Assembly: GCA_000231825.2 (NCBI GenBank)
Contig: JH720332.1
Location: 191,451-255,450 of the forward strand
Reading direction: 5' to 3'
Length of the DNA: 64,000 nt
DNA from: Tetrahymena elliotti 4EA
Taxonomy: Eukaryota > Ciliophora > Oligohymenophorea > Hymenostomatida > Tetrahymenidae
Positions 24,577 through 36,224 of the stretch are shown here, piece after piece. The position numbers and the translations under genes are program-made. The notes beneath the pieces were generated by a model, which saw only the letters and a program-made list of their open reading frames with translations, did no database searches and was not told the DNA's origin. Numbering within the stretch: position 1 is the first letter of the stretch; each line of letters starts with the position of its first letter.

Positions 24577-25620
24577 TGTCTCAATAAACATTTTTTAATA
24601 AATTTTTCTAAGATTTAAGGTTTCTATTCAAAATGTCCTGACACTGAATATTAATTAGTAAATACTGAATTTAACCTAATACCTATCTACTTTAAATGCA
24701 AAAATACATTTAAAAAATTTTTTTCAATATTTATTATAACATTAAATGGTACATCATTAACAATTCAGGTTGAGAGATATGATTTAGTTGAAAATTTAAA
24801 AACTAAAATTTTAGAAAGAACTGGTATTTTATAATACTTGTTATAACTGTATGTAGCCTTATAAGGCAGTACCCTAGGGTACTATACATATATATATATA
24901 TAATAAAGGCTTATTTTTGCTAGTAAATAATTAGAGGATGGAAGAGTTCTTGATGACTACGGTATTATAGAGTTTTCTACTTTAGAACTCTAGTTAAGAT
25001 TGAGAGGAGGAGGTGACCCTCCTAAATCATTTGTAGATTTGCAAAAAGAATCATCAAAATAGTCACTTTAATTCTCTGATTCTGCTCCAAAAAATAGGGT
25101 TACTTGTGATGGAATTAACTTGGGAGGTTATTAATAAAATAAATAATGCCCATATTATAATCAATTAGTTATATCTTAAATAGGATATTAATCTATAGAA
25201 ATTATTAGTGATTTGTATGATTAAATTTTATGTCCTCACCCTAAATGTAATAAAGCTATCAAATTAGTGACATGTGGCTTTACTAATTGTAATTACAGAT
25301 GGGCAGGAATTAAAATAGAAAATGGAAAATTTAAGTAAGTCAATTCATCTTTTATAGAAGCTCCAAAAACTACTTATACAAGATATAATCCTTAAAATAA
25401 AGATAATAGTGCAAATATTGTTTAATGGAAATAGCTCTTTTTATTTGCAAAACCCATTCAATCCCTTTAATGTTCAATATGTATGAAAGAAATAAATCGA
25501 GGAAAAATATAGGTTAGTGAATTTTGCATTGAAAAAGATTAACACAAATGCCACTCAGAATGCTATTAGAAGATTTCTTCAATATTTAAGAATTGCCCTC
25601 TATGCATAGAAGTTATATGA
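24541..25620 (+). CDS. Ubiquitin-like domain fused to a cysteine-rich/RING-like C-terminus
   Basis: A frame of 360 codons from ATG 24541 to TGA 25618-25620, open throughout. Residues from about 62 read as a ubiquitin fold: FSIFIITLNGTSLTIQVERY, then ENLKTKILERTGI, then RLIFASKQLEDGRVLDDYGI, ending exactly in LRLRGG at about 152-157, the ubiquitin C-terminal motif. The chain continues past GG with GDPP, so this is a fusion. The C-terminal part has a CPHPKC cluster (about 231-236) followed by further cysteines. It then has CSIC at about 311-314 with later C, H, C and CPLC ligands, a RING or treble-clef-like zinc site. A 60-nt block (24849-24908) inside the ubiquitin fold, starting GTATGT and ending AAAG, is either an in-frame intron or an insertion; it contains two palindromes. 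Role: likely in ubiquitin conjugation. The true start may lie elsewhere. Confidence 0.7.
24856..24905. repeat. Palindromic repeat with TA tail, copy 1
   Basis: Two adjacent perfect palindromes, GCCTTATAAGGC (24856-24867) and AGTACCCTAGGGTACT (24868-24883), followed by a TA-rich run. The flank before it (AATACTTGTTA) and the second palindrome recur at 26555-26600. The element lies within the ubiquitin-like reading frame. Confidence 0.75.
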
Positions 25621-26056
25621 ATAATTGGTTGACATTTATTTATTAAATATTACTCCCTCTAATATATACACTATTTATTTGTAAGAAAATTTTAAATAAT
25701 TTCTTCTTTTATTTCATTATTGTTCTTTATCCTACTTGCTTGTCAATCCTCTTTACCAAATTTTGTTATATTTTTAATAAATACCTGAATTAAATATTAT
25801 TCACATTATCTATTAATCTATTAAAAGAAATGAAAAAATAATCTTTTTTATTACAGGTGAGATAAAAGTTTTATTTTTTTAAATAAATAAAAGTGCAATA
25901 ATTATGTTAAAGATTGTGATGTTATGAATGGTTAGCTTTTTCATCAAGAAGTTTTCAATTTTGAATTTAATTTGAGAAAGTGAGATAAATTTGTTTAATA
26001 TTTGTTTTAATATATTTTATGCTCATTATTAACTTGAAAAATCATTTAAACATTTA
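25621..26056. other. Spacer, no gene seen
   Basis: About 435 nt of AT-rich sequence between the ubiquitin-like gene (plus) and the stop of the small minus-strand frame. It is 3' flank for both. Confidence 0.5.
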
Positions 26057-26341
26057 TCAAAGATTCATCTAGTTTTCATTAAAGGTATTAGTAAAAGCTT
26101 TATAAAGAATGTTTAACAATTCGTCAGAAGATTTTCTTGATTCTGGATTTGAATGAATCATGTTTTTGATAATATTCTCTACTAAAAAATCATCTAGCCA
26201 GGATCTTCTCATATGTATACTTTTATTTTTAAGAAAATCCCAAATAATTTCTTCTTCTGATTTTCTTGATTCTTATTTATCACATTTGTCCATGTTTTGT
26301 TTATCAATTAATGATCTTAATTTATAAATTAATTGCTTCAT
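26057..26341 (-). CDS. 94-aa frame resembling a protein-kinase C-lobe end
   Basis: ATG at 26339-26341, TGA at 26057-26059, 95 codons. The middle reads MRRSWLDDFLVENIIKNMIH followed by SNPESRKSSDELL. This resembles kinase subdomain XI, where an invariant arginine follows a hydrophobic helix and an NPxxR-type turn. No other kinase motif (HRD, DFG) was found upstream on this strand, so it is either the last exon of an eroded kinase gene or a detached fragment. The ATG may be internal to an exon: an alternative upstream frame (26342-26425) reads protein-like and ends in a possible acceptor just before it. Confidence 0.4.
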
Positions 26342-27231
26342 CTAAATTATAAAATAAATGATATTTATCAAAAACAAAACATTTGGATTTCAGTATCTTT
26401 GAAAATATTTCAATTAATTAAAATTTTCATTAGCCACACAAATAAAAGAAAAACAAGAGGCCTAATCAAATAAAGTTATTAATAGAGTCATTTCAATATT
26501 TTAATTTAAAAATAAAAAAAAAATAAATAAATAATAAATAACATAATAAATTAATAATACTTGTTAAAACAGTATCCTAGGGTACTATATATATATATAT
26601 AATTTAAAATAATTAAAAAATACCATTTTTTAAACTTTATTTCATATTTTAATTGAATTTATTGATTTTAAGTGATGTTTTTAAAAAGTTATTTAGATAT
26701 TACTAATTTTAATTTAGAAAATTTGGGTATTATCTTAATTGATCAATACCAAACTTTTTAGATCATAATTGGTTATCTCCTAAATTATGATAGAATAGTT
26801 AATTTTTTTAAGTAAAAATTTATCATTCTTTTGAACTTTGTGATATGAAATTTAAGTGATTGAATTTTCTAAATTAAAAGTAATTAAAAAATATAAAAAA
26901 TGAATAATTAGTTAATAAAAGGATGGAGGTAATAAAGTTCAAAAGTTCACTGTCTTGTGAGAGAGAAGAATAACTTTTATTGATTTTGTTAGATATTTTG
27001 TGTTTTAATATAAATTAATGGGTAGTAGTAGTGAATTATAGTGCAATGTATTTTTATGCATTCACTGAATCGTCAATTTAATTTTAATAAAAAATTCATT
27101 CACTCATACATAAATTTTTTTCAAGCAAAGAAAGCAATATAAGCATTAAATTAAGAAGTAAACATAAAATTATTTAAGAGAGTTTTAAAAGGATATTACA
27201 AATATTTTACATTTTTACTCCTATTTCTAAG
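26342..27231. other. Spacer with duplicated fragment and repeat
   Basis: Contains the second copy of the palindromic repeat and, at 26372-26425, a stretch similar to 24297-24352. The rest is AT-rich and should hold the promoter of the gene starting at 27232. Confidence 0.5.
26555..26600. repeat. Palindromic repeat with TA tail, copy 2
   Basis: Shares with copy 1 the leader TAATACTTGTTA, the near-palindrome AGTATCCTAGGGTACT (26571-26586, one mismatch) and the following TA run. It lacks the GCCTTATAAGGC palindrome present in copy 1. Confidence 0.7.
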
Positions 27232-28310
27232 ATGCAAGCTTAAAAATTAGCCATACTTAATTAATAAATTAAGTTAAAAGTTAATCCTGAGAGGACAATT
27301 GAAAAAGTTTTAGAATCATGTGAGTTAGATTTGTAGAGAGTACTAAAGATGAATACTCCTAAATGTCTCAGAAAAATAGATATATAAGTAATCAGCTCTT
27401 AATATTTACAAAGCAATCCAGTCTTCATAGAGCTGACAAGTTATATAAAATAATGGAATGCAAGAGTAGATGACTATCGAAAAGACAAATAATTTTTTAA
27501 ATGCCAAAATGCATTAAATACTATTTTTATAGAGCTTGGAATACATTTGAGAGAAATTTGTTAAACCTTTCGTAGAGATATTCAATTATCTTACTTAAAT
27601 AGTGTTAAGAAGTGGTTTGAAGATATTTATGCTATCTTTTGTGATGAATTCAATGCCAACTAAAAGAAAAAACTACCTCCTGAAAATTTTTAAGATATTC
27701 TTGACCGCATTGAGCTAGCTATGTAAGAATTTAATTAAAACCATTAAATTTATTTTGATAAAGAAAATACCTTTATTATTGATTTTTTTAATAAAGCTCT
27801 TTAAATTGATTAATTAATGAGTAAAATAGCTTTTTGTTTATTTACAATTTGAAGTTATTTTATTTAAAAAATGATTTTATTATTAAAAAAAGAGCCTCTA
27901 AAATAAATGACAATTAAAAAATTAATGAAATCTTGCAAAGAAAGAAAAAATAGACAATTGATCTCAAAACTCCTACTACCAAATCTTTGGATTTTTTCTC
28001 AAAATTTTTACCTCGTCCATAAACAGTTGAAAGTTAACCCTAAGCTTATTCTACATTTACACAACACATTTAAAAATAATCCCATCAAACTCCAGCATAG
28101 CAAGAAATTCAACCTAAAAGAGAATCTATTTAATAGAATGATCAAATTAAAGCAGAATAAAAATAACCTCATGATTTAGGAAACTAGAATAACTAGAAGG
28201 TTGTAAACTTTATTGAATATGAAAGAAAAAACTAAACCTGCATTCCCTGTGTAACAAACAAAAATTTCTTTTTCACTTACAAAATAAAAATAACTTTTAA
28301 AAAAAAATGA
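27232..28310 (+). CDS. Unknown 334-aa helical protein
   Basis: Exon 1 is 27232-27820 and exon 2 is 27895-28310; the 74-nt GT-AG intron leaves 1005 nt, exactly 335 codons ending in TGA. Without splicing, a TGA at 27850-27852 would end the protein at 206 aa, so a shorter version is also possible. The first 200 residues are helical and charged (for example RKIDIQVISSQYLQSNPVFI, later ECGIHLREIC-type segments with scattered cysteines). The exon-2 part is Q/K/P-rich and probably disordered. No domain recognised. The gene sits 38 nt before the next ATG on the same strand, so the two are closely packed. Confidence 0.6.
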
Positions 28311-28348
28311 ATTATTTGTATTAATAAATGAAATTTGATATTAATTAA

Positions 28349-29842
28349 ATGTATAAATAGAGTAGAGCTCATTCATATGGTCACATACCTCTTTAGTCAT
28401 AAGTTAGATTTATATCAAAAACATTAGATGAAAAAACTTAATTCAAGCTATAAGTCATAAAGCAAAAGCTAAATAAAGAACAGGAAAAGAAAGAGTAACA
28501 ATAACTTAAAAATTTCATAGAAAGACAAGCAAAGGAAAGGAGATAACTCATGCAATTCAAAAATTCTTGTAATGAATTGACGTTCTAGTGTAATAACTTT
28601 GGAGATCTTAAATTTTAGAAAAAAGAATTGTAAGAAAATCTTGAAGATTCTATGCTATCTGATATATTTGATGATAAATCTATGATTGCAGGGTAAATAA
28701 AATATATTTTTTTATTCAATAAATTTTTTACTATTGTAGATTTTTGTTATAAAAATAAAATAAATGTTTTTTGAAAAATTAAATCCCTTCTTAAAGTGTT
28801 AATTTAAAATTTGTATTGAAATAGTTATAAGTAAAATAAGAATGAAAGTTTTGATAGCTATGCATAAACAGGATAAGAAGAGACTAAAAACCCTTCTTTT
28901 TCAATGTAGAAATCGTTAGGTAAAGAAGTGTCTGACAATGAAAATGAAGATTATTTTTCTTAAGAGTGTGGAAATAATCCTTCAATCTTAACTCCTCAAT
29001 TGTAAAAGAATAGATCTAATATTGAGGGATAAAACAATTAAGCATCTTCAAACCAAAATAGTTAATATTTTAAAACGACTTCTTCCTTCTTTCCAAATAA
29101 TAATTAGTTACCAACTATGGAAACATTCATCTAAATTAACAGCAGGTAATCAACAAGTTAGCATAAAACAAGGAATTATTTATAGTATGATACAATATAT
29201 TCAAAATAGAAATCTAAATTAGAATATTCAAGTCTTCAATCTCCTTAAAAAGATATAAACACTCCCTAAAAGTAAGCTGTAACTATAGATCTTTTTGGAT
29301 TACTTGAATAAAAGAATCCTTCTCTTTATAATCCAAAATAAGGCAATAACTTCTTAAATACTTAAAACTAAATTACATAAGAAATTAAAAGAAATAAGAT
29401 AAACTAACTGATTCAGACAAAAGGAAAGATTATCAACTTGAGTCAAAAGCAGTTACCATAGTTAAGTCATACAAACCTGAATACAAATTATAGCAGCCAA
29501 AATATTCAAAATGAACTAACTGAATAAGTTGTAAAAGAGCGTTTGTAAAATACAATCATGCAGTATAGTACTAAAATAAAACAATACTAAGAAAATAAAA
29601 GACAGATTAATACTAAAATCAAGTAATCAATCACTGATAATTAATTAACAAGTGACTAAATAGATGAAATAAATAAAATAAAAAGTACTCTATCTAAAAA
29701 GAACATAAAAATAGATACCAAAAATTTAAAGGCTTCACTTATAAGTCCTATTTTACCAGTGCCTCAGTACAAGTTCCTTAAAAATAAAGCACAATTTCTT
29801 CCAGATTAAGGAGATCGTTTATTTGCAGAAGAGGAAGATTGA
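28349..29842 (+). CDS. Unknown 453-aa Q/S/K-rich protein with a coiled-coil segment
   Basis: Exons 28349-28692 and 28825-29842 join in phase (Gly codon split GG/T) to give 454 codons ending in the TGA at 29840-29842. After an N-terminal stretch beginning MYKQSRAHSYGHIPLQSQ, residues about 35-85 form a strongly charged helix (KQKLNKEQEKKEQQQLKNFI) likely to be a coiled coil. The middle is low-complexity Ser/Gln/Asn. A second helical, lysine-rich region follows near residues 330-410, and the C-terminus ends in an acidic patch (FAEEED). No known domain. It could be a cytoskeletal or centrosomal-type protein, but nothing in the sequence proves this. Confidence 0.7.
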
Positions 29843-30361
29843 CTAATAATATTTATTATTATATTATATTATTAAATTAATTTAAACTATTATATTATTT
29901 TTCTTTATCTAAAAATTTGTTAATAATATAATTCAATGCAATTAAAAATTAAATGATATATTAATCTAAAAATAAAAAAATTTAATTCTACTTTTTCTAT
30001 AAAAATCAAAAAATTCAAATTTAAATAATTGTTTAAAATTAATTTAAGAAAAATGAGGTTTTAAGCTTAAAGTATTTTAATATATATTTATTATATTTAT
30101 AAAGTGAATAGATAGATACATAAATGTTAATAATGAATCATTAAAACAAGTAATTAATTTTTATTTAGTAAATTAAAACTGCTATTTTTTTAAAGGCAAT
30201 TTCAAAATTCAAAATATTATTTTTAACTTATTAAGAGAAATTTATAAATAATTTTTTCATATGAGTTCTTTTTTGAAATTAGCTAGAACCAATTTATTAC
30301 TAAGTTCTTCTTGTATATCATGTGAACATTTTAATTTGTTAAGTTTTTAGTTATTATTTAT
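29843..30361. other. Convergent spacer, no gene seen
   Basis: About 520 nt of AT-rich DNA between the 3' ends of the 453-aa gene (plus) and the kelch-BTB gene (minus). It must hold both 3' UTRs. Confidence 0.6.
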
Positions 30362-33300
30362 TCAATGAGAGTATTCCAGATTTGATTAGTATTGATTAAA
30401 TGTATGTGTTTCTTCTATCATGGCATCGTTTTATATATCATATTCTTCAGAATCAGCATTAAAATCATTATTACAATTTTCACTAGTTTTTTTACCATTT
30501 TAAATGGATCCAAACTGAATAGAATCTTGTGATCTTCCTGACAAACAGAAACTATATTCGTGGGGAGAATTTGAGGGGTTACTTTATTTGGCGCTGGTGC
30601 TTTTGCATAGTCCTTAATTTACTTATGAGGTTTAATTTGGATAACTTTTTTAGGAATAAACTGTAAAATCTTAAGGGTAAAAAAGCTGAGATAAACCTCT
30701 AGAAGATGATTAATTCTAGTTAAATTTTTCTGAATCAGCACTATGGTAGTTACTAATTTGTTTGCTATAGCTATCTCCACACCCATAACTATTTACAGTT
30801 GAATTTGAATCGTAATTTGATTAGTAAGTTTAGTCACAGTTATTTGAACAATATCCACTTTAGTAAGGGATATTATGTTGCGTATTATTCTAGACAGAAG
30901 TATTACTCAAGTACTGATTTAAACTCTTTTATTTTGTATTACAGTGTTTTAATCTATTAATTATATCTTCTTACTTTTCCCAATTTATATTATTGGAAAG
31001 AAATACTTATACATCTTTTAAATTTCCATATGTATCATATTCTATATCTATCTGCTCAGCTGGATTAATTATATTTTATTCAATTACTTTATCTTAGCAT
31101 ATTTAAAATCTTAAAAGATCATAGGTTTACTAAGCCTCATTACCCATTTATTATAATATTTCATCTTCTTAATCATCTGGATTTTTCTCCATAAATATAG
31201 TCTATGAGTATAACCTATTTAAAGGAAAATTGTTAAGCAGGGTTCTTAATTTTTAATTTGATCAATTATTTAAAATTTATAAAGATGAAGAATTAAAAAA
31301 TTTTTTTTATTTTTAAAGTGATATTTTTTTCAAACCACCTTTTTGAATTAATTGAATAAATTAAAATAAATTACTTTTGTGCATATTGATAGGAACATTG
31401 TTTACGGAGCTTGGGGCAATTAAATAATATAGATGAGTAGTATAGGTTAAATAAATTATCAATATTAATCATTTTTATAAGCTCTAATTCACAAATCTAA
31501 TTATTAAGATATTAATAAATATAAATATTTTGATATAAATTCTTACTTCTTGAATACTTGGAATCTAAAAATATTTAGATGCTTCTATTAAATTCAACCA
31601 GTCATTAATTTCAAAGCATGAGGGAAGGATAATTTTATGGTAGTAAATAAAATTCAATAATATTTTTAAGGTGTTGTAGGAAGTAATTTCAATATAAAGT
31701 ATGGATTCAGATTTCTCCATAAAGGCTTAATCAAATAGTGTTTTAAAATATAGAGATTAAGTAGTTAGAAGTAGCTTATTAGCACGAATTTATTTACATT
31801 CACATTATATAGTGATATCTGAATATTAATAAAATATTTCATTATCTTCATACCAGATAGAATCATTAACCTTTTTTAATAGTAAATTGTTAATATAGTT
31901 AAAATTTGCTAATTTTAAAAATTACCACAACAAATGTAGGATCATAATTTTTTATTTATTTTTGAGGGCTTAAAATGTTAAATTTATCTTTACTATCTAA
32001 ATTATTATCAGGTTTTAGGATTTTATCAGTGTTTGTAAAGCTAAGAAATTTTTTATAATGTTATTTATGGCGGAAATATCTTTAAAAATAGTAGTTGTTA
32101 AATCTTTACACCAAAGTGGATTATATTTCTTATCTAATCCACTATTCATTTTGGTTTAATGCATCTAAAAGTGTGTTTAACTTAATTTCATGTGCAAATT
32201 CTTATAATTAATTTAAATCTTTTTAGTTTCTTATTTGTCTGTAATCAAACACTCCAGAATACAAATATTATACAACAGTGTTTACAAAAAATCTTTATTC
32301 AAAATCTCTATGGCTTAAATTTAAAATTTATGCTGATTCAATCTACAAATTAAAAAAAAATTATTTTCATAAATCATATTTTATTTTGAAAGATGATTAC
32401 TTTATTTAAAAAGGCTCTATTTCTAATATTATCCATTCTATCCATAACAATAACTTTATGGATACCTATTTTGAATGAGTTAAATTATATTAAGAAATCA
32501 TAGTCTTACTAGCTGTACATTAAATTTTAAAGGTATTTAAAATGAGATTCTGTATCTATTTTCGAAATTTGATCATTCTATTTGATTATATTTATTTAGT
32601 TAGTTAAACATCAATATATGTTATTTTGAGAACAAATAAATGTTCTACTGATTCTTTTTCATTTAAAATTAAGAATTTAAAAATGAAAAAATGTACCTCT
32701 GTTTATGAAATATTGAGATAGTGAATGTCATTATAATATTATCCATCAAATCCACCAAAAACAACAATTGCAGATCCAACAACAACAGCTGCTCCTCTTC
32801 TTCTTGGATTAGGAGATGTTTAATCAATTTTTACTAAACAATCTGCTTATTTAGATGGATCGAATATAATAGTTTCATTTAAATCCTTTAGGTTCCTTCC
32901 TCCAAAAATGTATATTTTATCATCATAAACTTAAGAGCATTAGCCCCACCTAGGTTAAAATACATGATTATAATGAATAATTTATCTCCATTCTAGCTAT
33001 TTATTCTGAGTATCAAGCAAATATTCCCCAACATTCAACTCCCAAATATCGCTATTAAAAAATAAGCATATTAATGAAAAGTTATTAGATAATTTGTATT
33101 TTACTCATGACATCTATAATTAGAAAAGCAACCTCCTAAAACATAGAGCTTATTTTAAACAGTAGCACTTGAATGGAATCTTCTCTTTGGAGGTATTTTT
33201 CCAATTGGCTACAATAAAATCCTATTTTTTATAAAAAGCAATCTAAATATTAATTTTGCTGATTTTGGTTTTAAAGTATTTTTAATACATTTAGTAAAAT

Positions 33301-34404
33301 TGTTTCAAAAATAGTTTTTGTTTAATTCTTTTATGTAATTCTTAATTATTTGTCTTATTTAAAGTTGTAAATTTCTTTTATTAAAAAAAATGTAATAATA
33401 CCATTATGGTTCTTGCTCTAGACTAAGAACGCAAAGATCATTTAAGTCTCCTACACCTTCTCCTCCAAAAACTACTAAGTATTTATCAAAGAATAGATTT
33501 GCTGAGTGATAAGTACGAGGAGTTACCATATCACTATTTTAAATTTTTAAATATTCCCAATTACTATTATCTATATCATATAAATGGACATCATTGAATC
33601 GCTTTTTTTCCTTTCCTCCGCCTCCAAAAATAAGAACCCTTTGTTTAGTTTTTATTTAAAGATGGTTTAATTATCATTTTTGAAGTTATTCAAATATGTT
33701 TCAAATTTCTATTTATCAATTTCATGCTTGTTTTAAAAATAATATGTATGCATTCATTTTAAGAGATTTCTGTAGAAGTTTAAATATCAATTGAAAAAAA
33801 TCTTAGTATGCTTTTATTTAAAAAGTAATGGAATGCTTCAACAATTTAGCTTGCTGAAATTTTTTGTTTAAAACTTAAAATGCTGCTATTACTTATTCTT
33901 CTATTCTAGGTAACATCCTGAATGGTTAGATCTCTTTTCTGGTACAGAGCCGTAATTAGGAAGAGCAATCCACTCAAAGTTATTCAAATCAAAAACCCAC
34001 TAGTCATTCATGTAATTTGATTCTTTTTAAAAATAATAATAATAAATTCAAACAGCTTCACTGATTGATGATGGTAATTAAGCTAAAATATTCATAATTT
34101 CTTTAGAATAATTGTTGATATTTAAATTTATTATTGCTAATCTATGTGATTGCTATTATAAACTTGTAGCTTCAATGAACTAATATTTACCTGCATATCC
34201 TCCAAATAAGTATAGTGAATTATCTTTTGCTTTGACAAAGGAATGACCCCATCTCGCAGAGGGAATTTCTTTATTTCTACAACTTAAAGAAGCTTTTTTC
34301 CAAATACTTGGGCTAGTAGACTTTGGGAGTGACTAATCTATAGTAGAATCTTTGCTATTGATGGAAGAAGAAGATGCTGATGGCTGTAATTATTAATATG
34401 ACAT
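30362..34404 (-). CDS. Kelch-repeat plus BTB/BACK protein, LZTR1-like layout
   Basis: ATG at 34402-34404, TGA at 30362-30364, many introns. The N-terminal exons (34404 to about 32700) carry kelch blades. Examples are ARWGHSFVKAKDNSLYLFGG, then WVFDLNNFEWIALPNYG, then PRTYHSANLFFDKYLVVFGG, PRWGQCSQVYDDKIYIFGG and RRRGAAVVVGSAIVVFGGFD; at least five are visible. About 32450-31980 encodes a BTB/BACK-like part (VVQYLYSGVFDYRQI). About 31890-31560 encodes a clear BTB fold (DITIQCECKQIRANKLLLTT, later LLNFIYYHK), and 31500-31385 a BACK-like helix pair. The last exon (30362 to about 31215) is a Q/N/S-rich tail. Kelch followed by two BTB-BACK units is the arrangement of LZTR1, a CUL3 substrate adaptor that targets RAS-family GTPases. 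CUL3 adaptor function is likely; the substrate is unknown. Confidence 0.8.
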
Positions 34405-36224
34405 TTCGCTAATATAATTACTACTTTAAAACCCTATGTAAATCAAATAATCAGTTTTTTGCTTTCTACTTTGATTTTTTAATAACTATTAATTTTTCAA
34501 ATTAAACTTGACTGATCAATCTCTATCTATCTTTCTAATATCAATTTAATATTTGTTTTCTTATAATTTATTTATTACTTTTTTATTGTATTTTGTTTAT
34601 ATATTATCAAAATCATGATCATATGCTATCAAAAAAATTTGGTATTGTAGTAGTGATGGATTGAAAAAACTAATGCAAATACATGAATTTTCAATTAAAT
34701 ATTTTCAGGATGGAAAAATTTACTATTCTTGCAAAAATAAACCATATCAACTCAATGACTGTGTCATTGTTAAAAATATTGAATTCATTTATTTCTATTT
34801 TGCTTAATTTTTAGAATATTATTTGAAATTTGTTCAACGTATATAGCTTCAGACAATAAGTAAATACACTATATGCAAATAAATTTTGAAATAGATTGAC
34901 AAAATACTTAATTACAAATTTATATAAAATGTATACAATCCAAATCCTTTTATTTTGAATATTAAATTAAATTGATTCTCTTTATCTCTCTAAATAAATT
35001 TACGCCTGTGTGTTACAAAATATTTGCTTAAAAATGCAAAATGAAAATATTAATCCAAATTCAAATATAATTTGAATTCATCAAAAAAACTACTGAATTG
35101 ATATAAATTGAAAAATAATATTCTTCCAAATTTTAAAATAAAACTAAATATTCAATTAAGAACTTTCAAGTCACAATAAATCTTTAGAAATTCAAAAATC
35201 AAGAAGCGCATTTGAAAATAATAGTTTTATTCAAATTGAAACTACTACTTCAATATTTAATTAATTGTAAAAAATCCTTAATTATCTTTTATTATTTAAA
35301 ATTTCATCAAAATTTAAAAGTTTTGTATGTACTTCTTAATTACTCTCAATTTAAATTTTATATTTATTTTTTCTTTGCAAAATTTAATTAAAATAAGAAA
35401 CTTCTTTCTATTTTATTATACTTTATTTATCGATTTCTTGCCATCTATTTTTAACATGATTTAAATAAAATAACCTTAGGTTGTTTGTTAATTTATATTA
35501 GAAGGTCATATCCATTTTATGAATTCTTTCATTTTAAAAAAGCTCATCTTAAATAAACTACTTTGAAATATTTACTTTGATGATTGATAAGTATTTTTAA
35601 TAAAACTTACTTTTACTTTTTTTTATTCTATTTACCAACAAAATTTAAGTAAAATATTTAGATTATTATATTAATTTGTATATAAATGATATTGCAACTA
35701 TAATTTTAAAAAGTTTAATAATAATTTTTACAATTTAAGTTTTTTATTTAAAAGTTTGAAATGTACCTATATATATCTATTAAAAATTTACTAACAGGAA
35801 ATACCCTATTACATTATTTAAATTGTCTCATCATATCTGAACTAAATTTTCAGAGTATTTAAAACCTATTCTTATTTATTTGAAGATATGTTAAAATGTA
35901 ATTTAAAAATAAAATATTTCACTTAAAGAACTAAAATTAATGTAATAATAAGTTTGATATGTATTTAATTGAATGAATTGATTTAAAAATTTAACAAAAG
36001 TATGTTTTTAATGATTAAAATAATTTTAAATTTATTAGCCATTTATTTCTAAAATTTCAAAATGTTTTATTATCAAATGCATATTGGATAGGATTTTTAT
36101 TTTTTTAATTTAATTAGTCAATTATTATTCAGCAAAGATTAAGCAGCTATTTATTGATAATAAAAATAAGATTTATCATTTGATATCCTTTAATTAAGTA
36201 ATACTAATAAATTATATTTTTAAT
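34405..36224. other. Divergent intergenic region
   Basis: About 1.8 kb of AT-rich DNA between the starts of the kelch-BTB gene (minus) and the TPR gene (plus). It should carry both promoters. No frame or RNA feature is supported. Confidence 0.6.

Noticed and set aside
27907..28179. Standard-code frame of 90 codons on plus strand
   Set aside because: Out of phase with the spliced 334-aa gene, whose exon 2 covers the same bases with an open ciliate-code frame.
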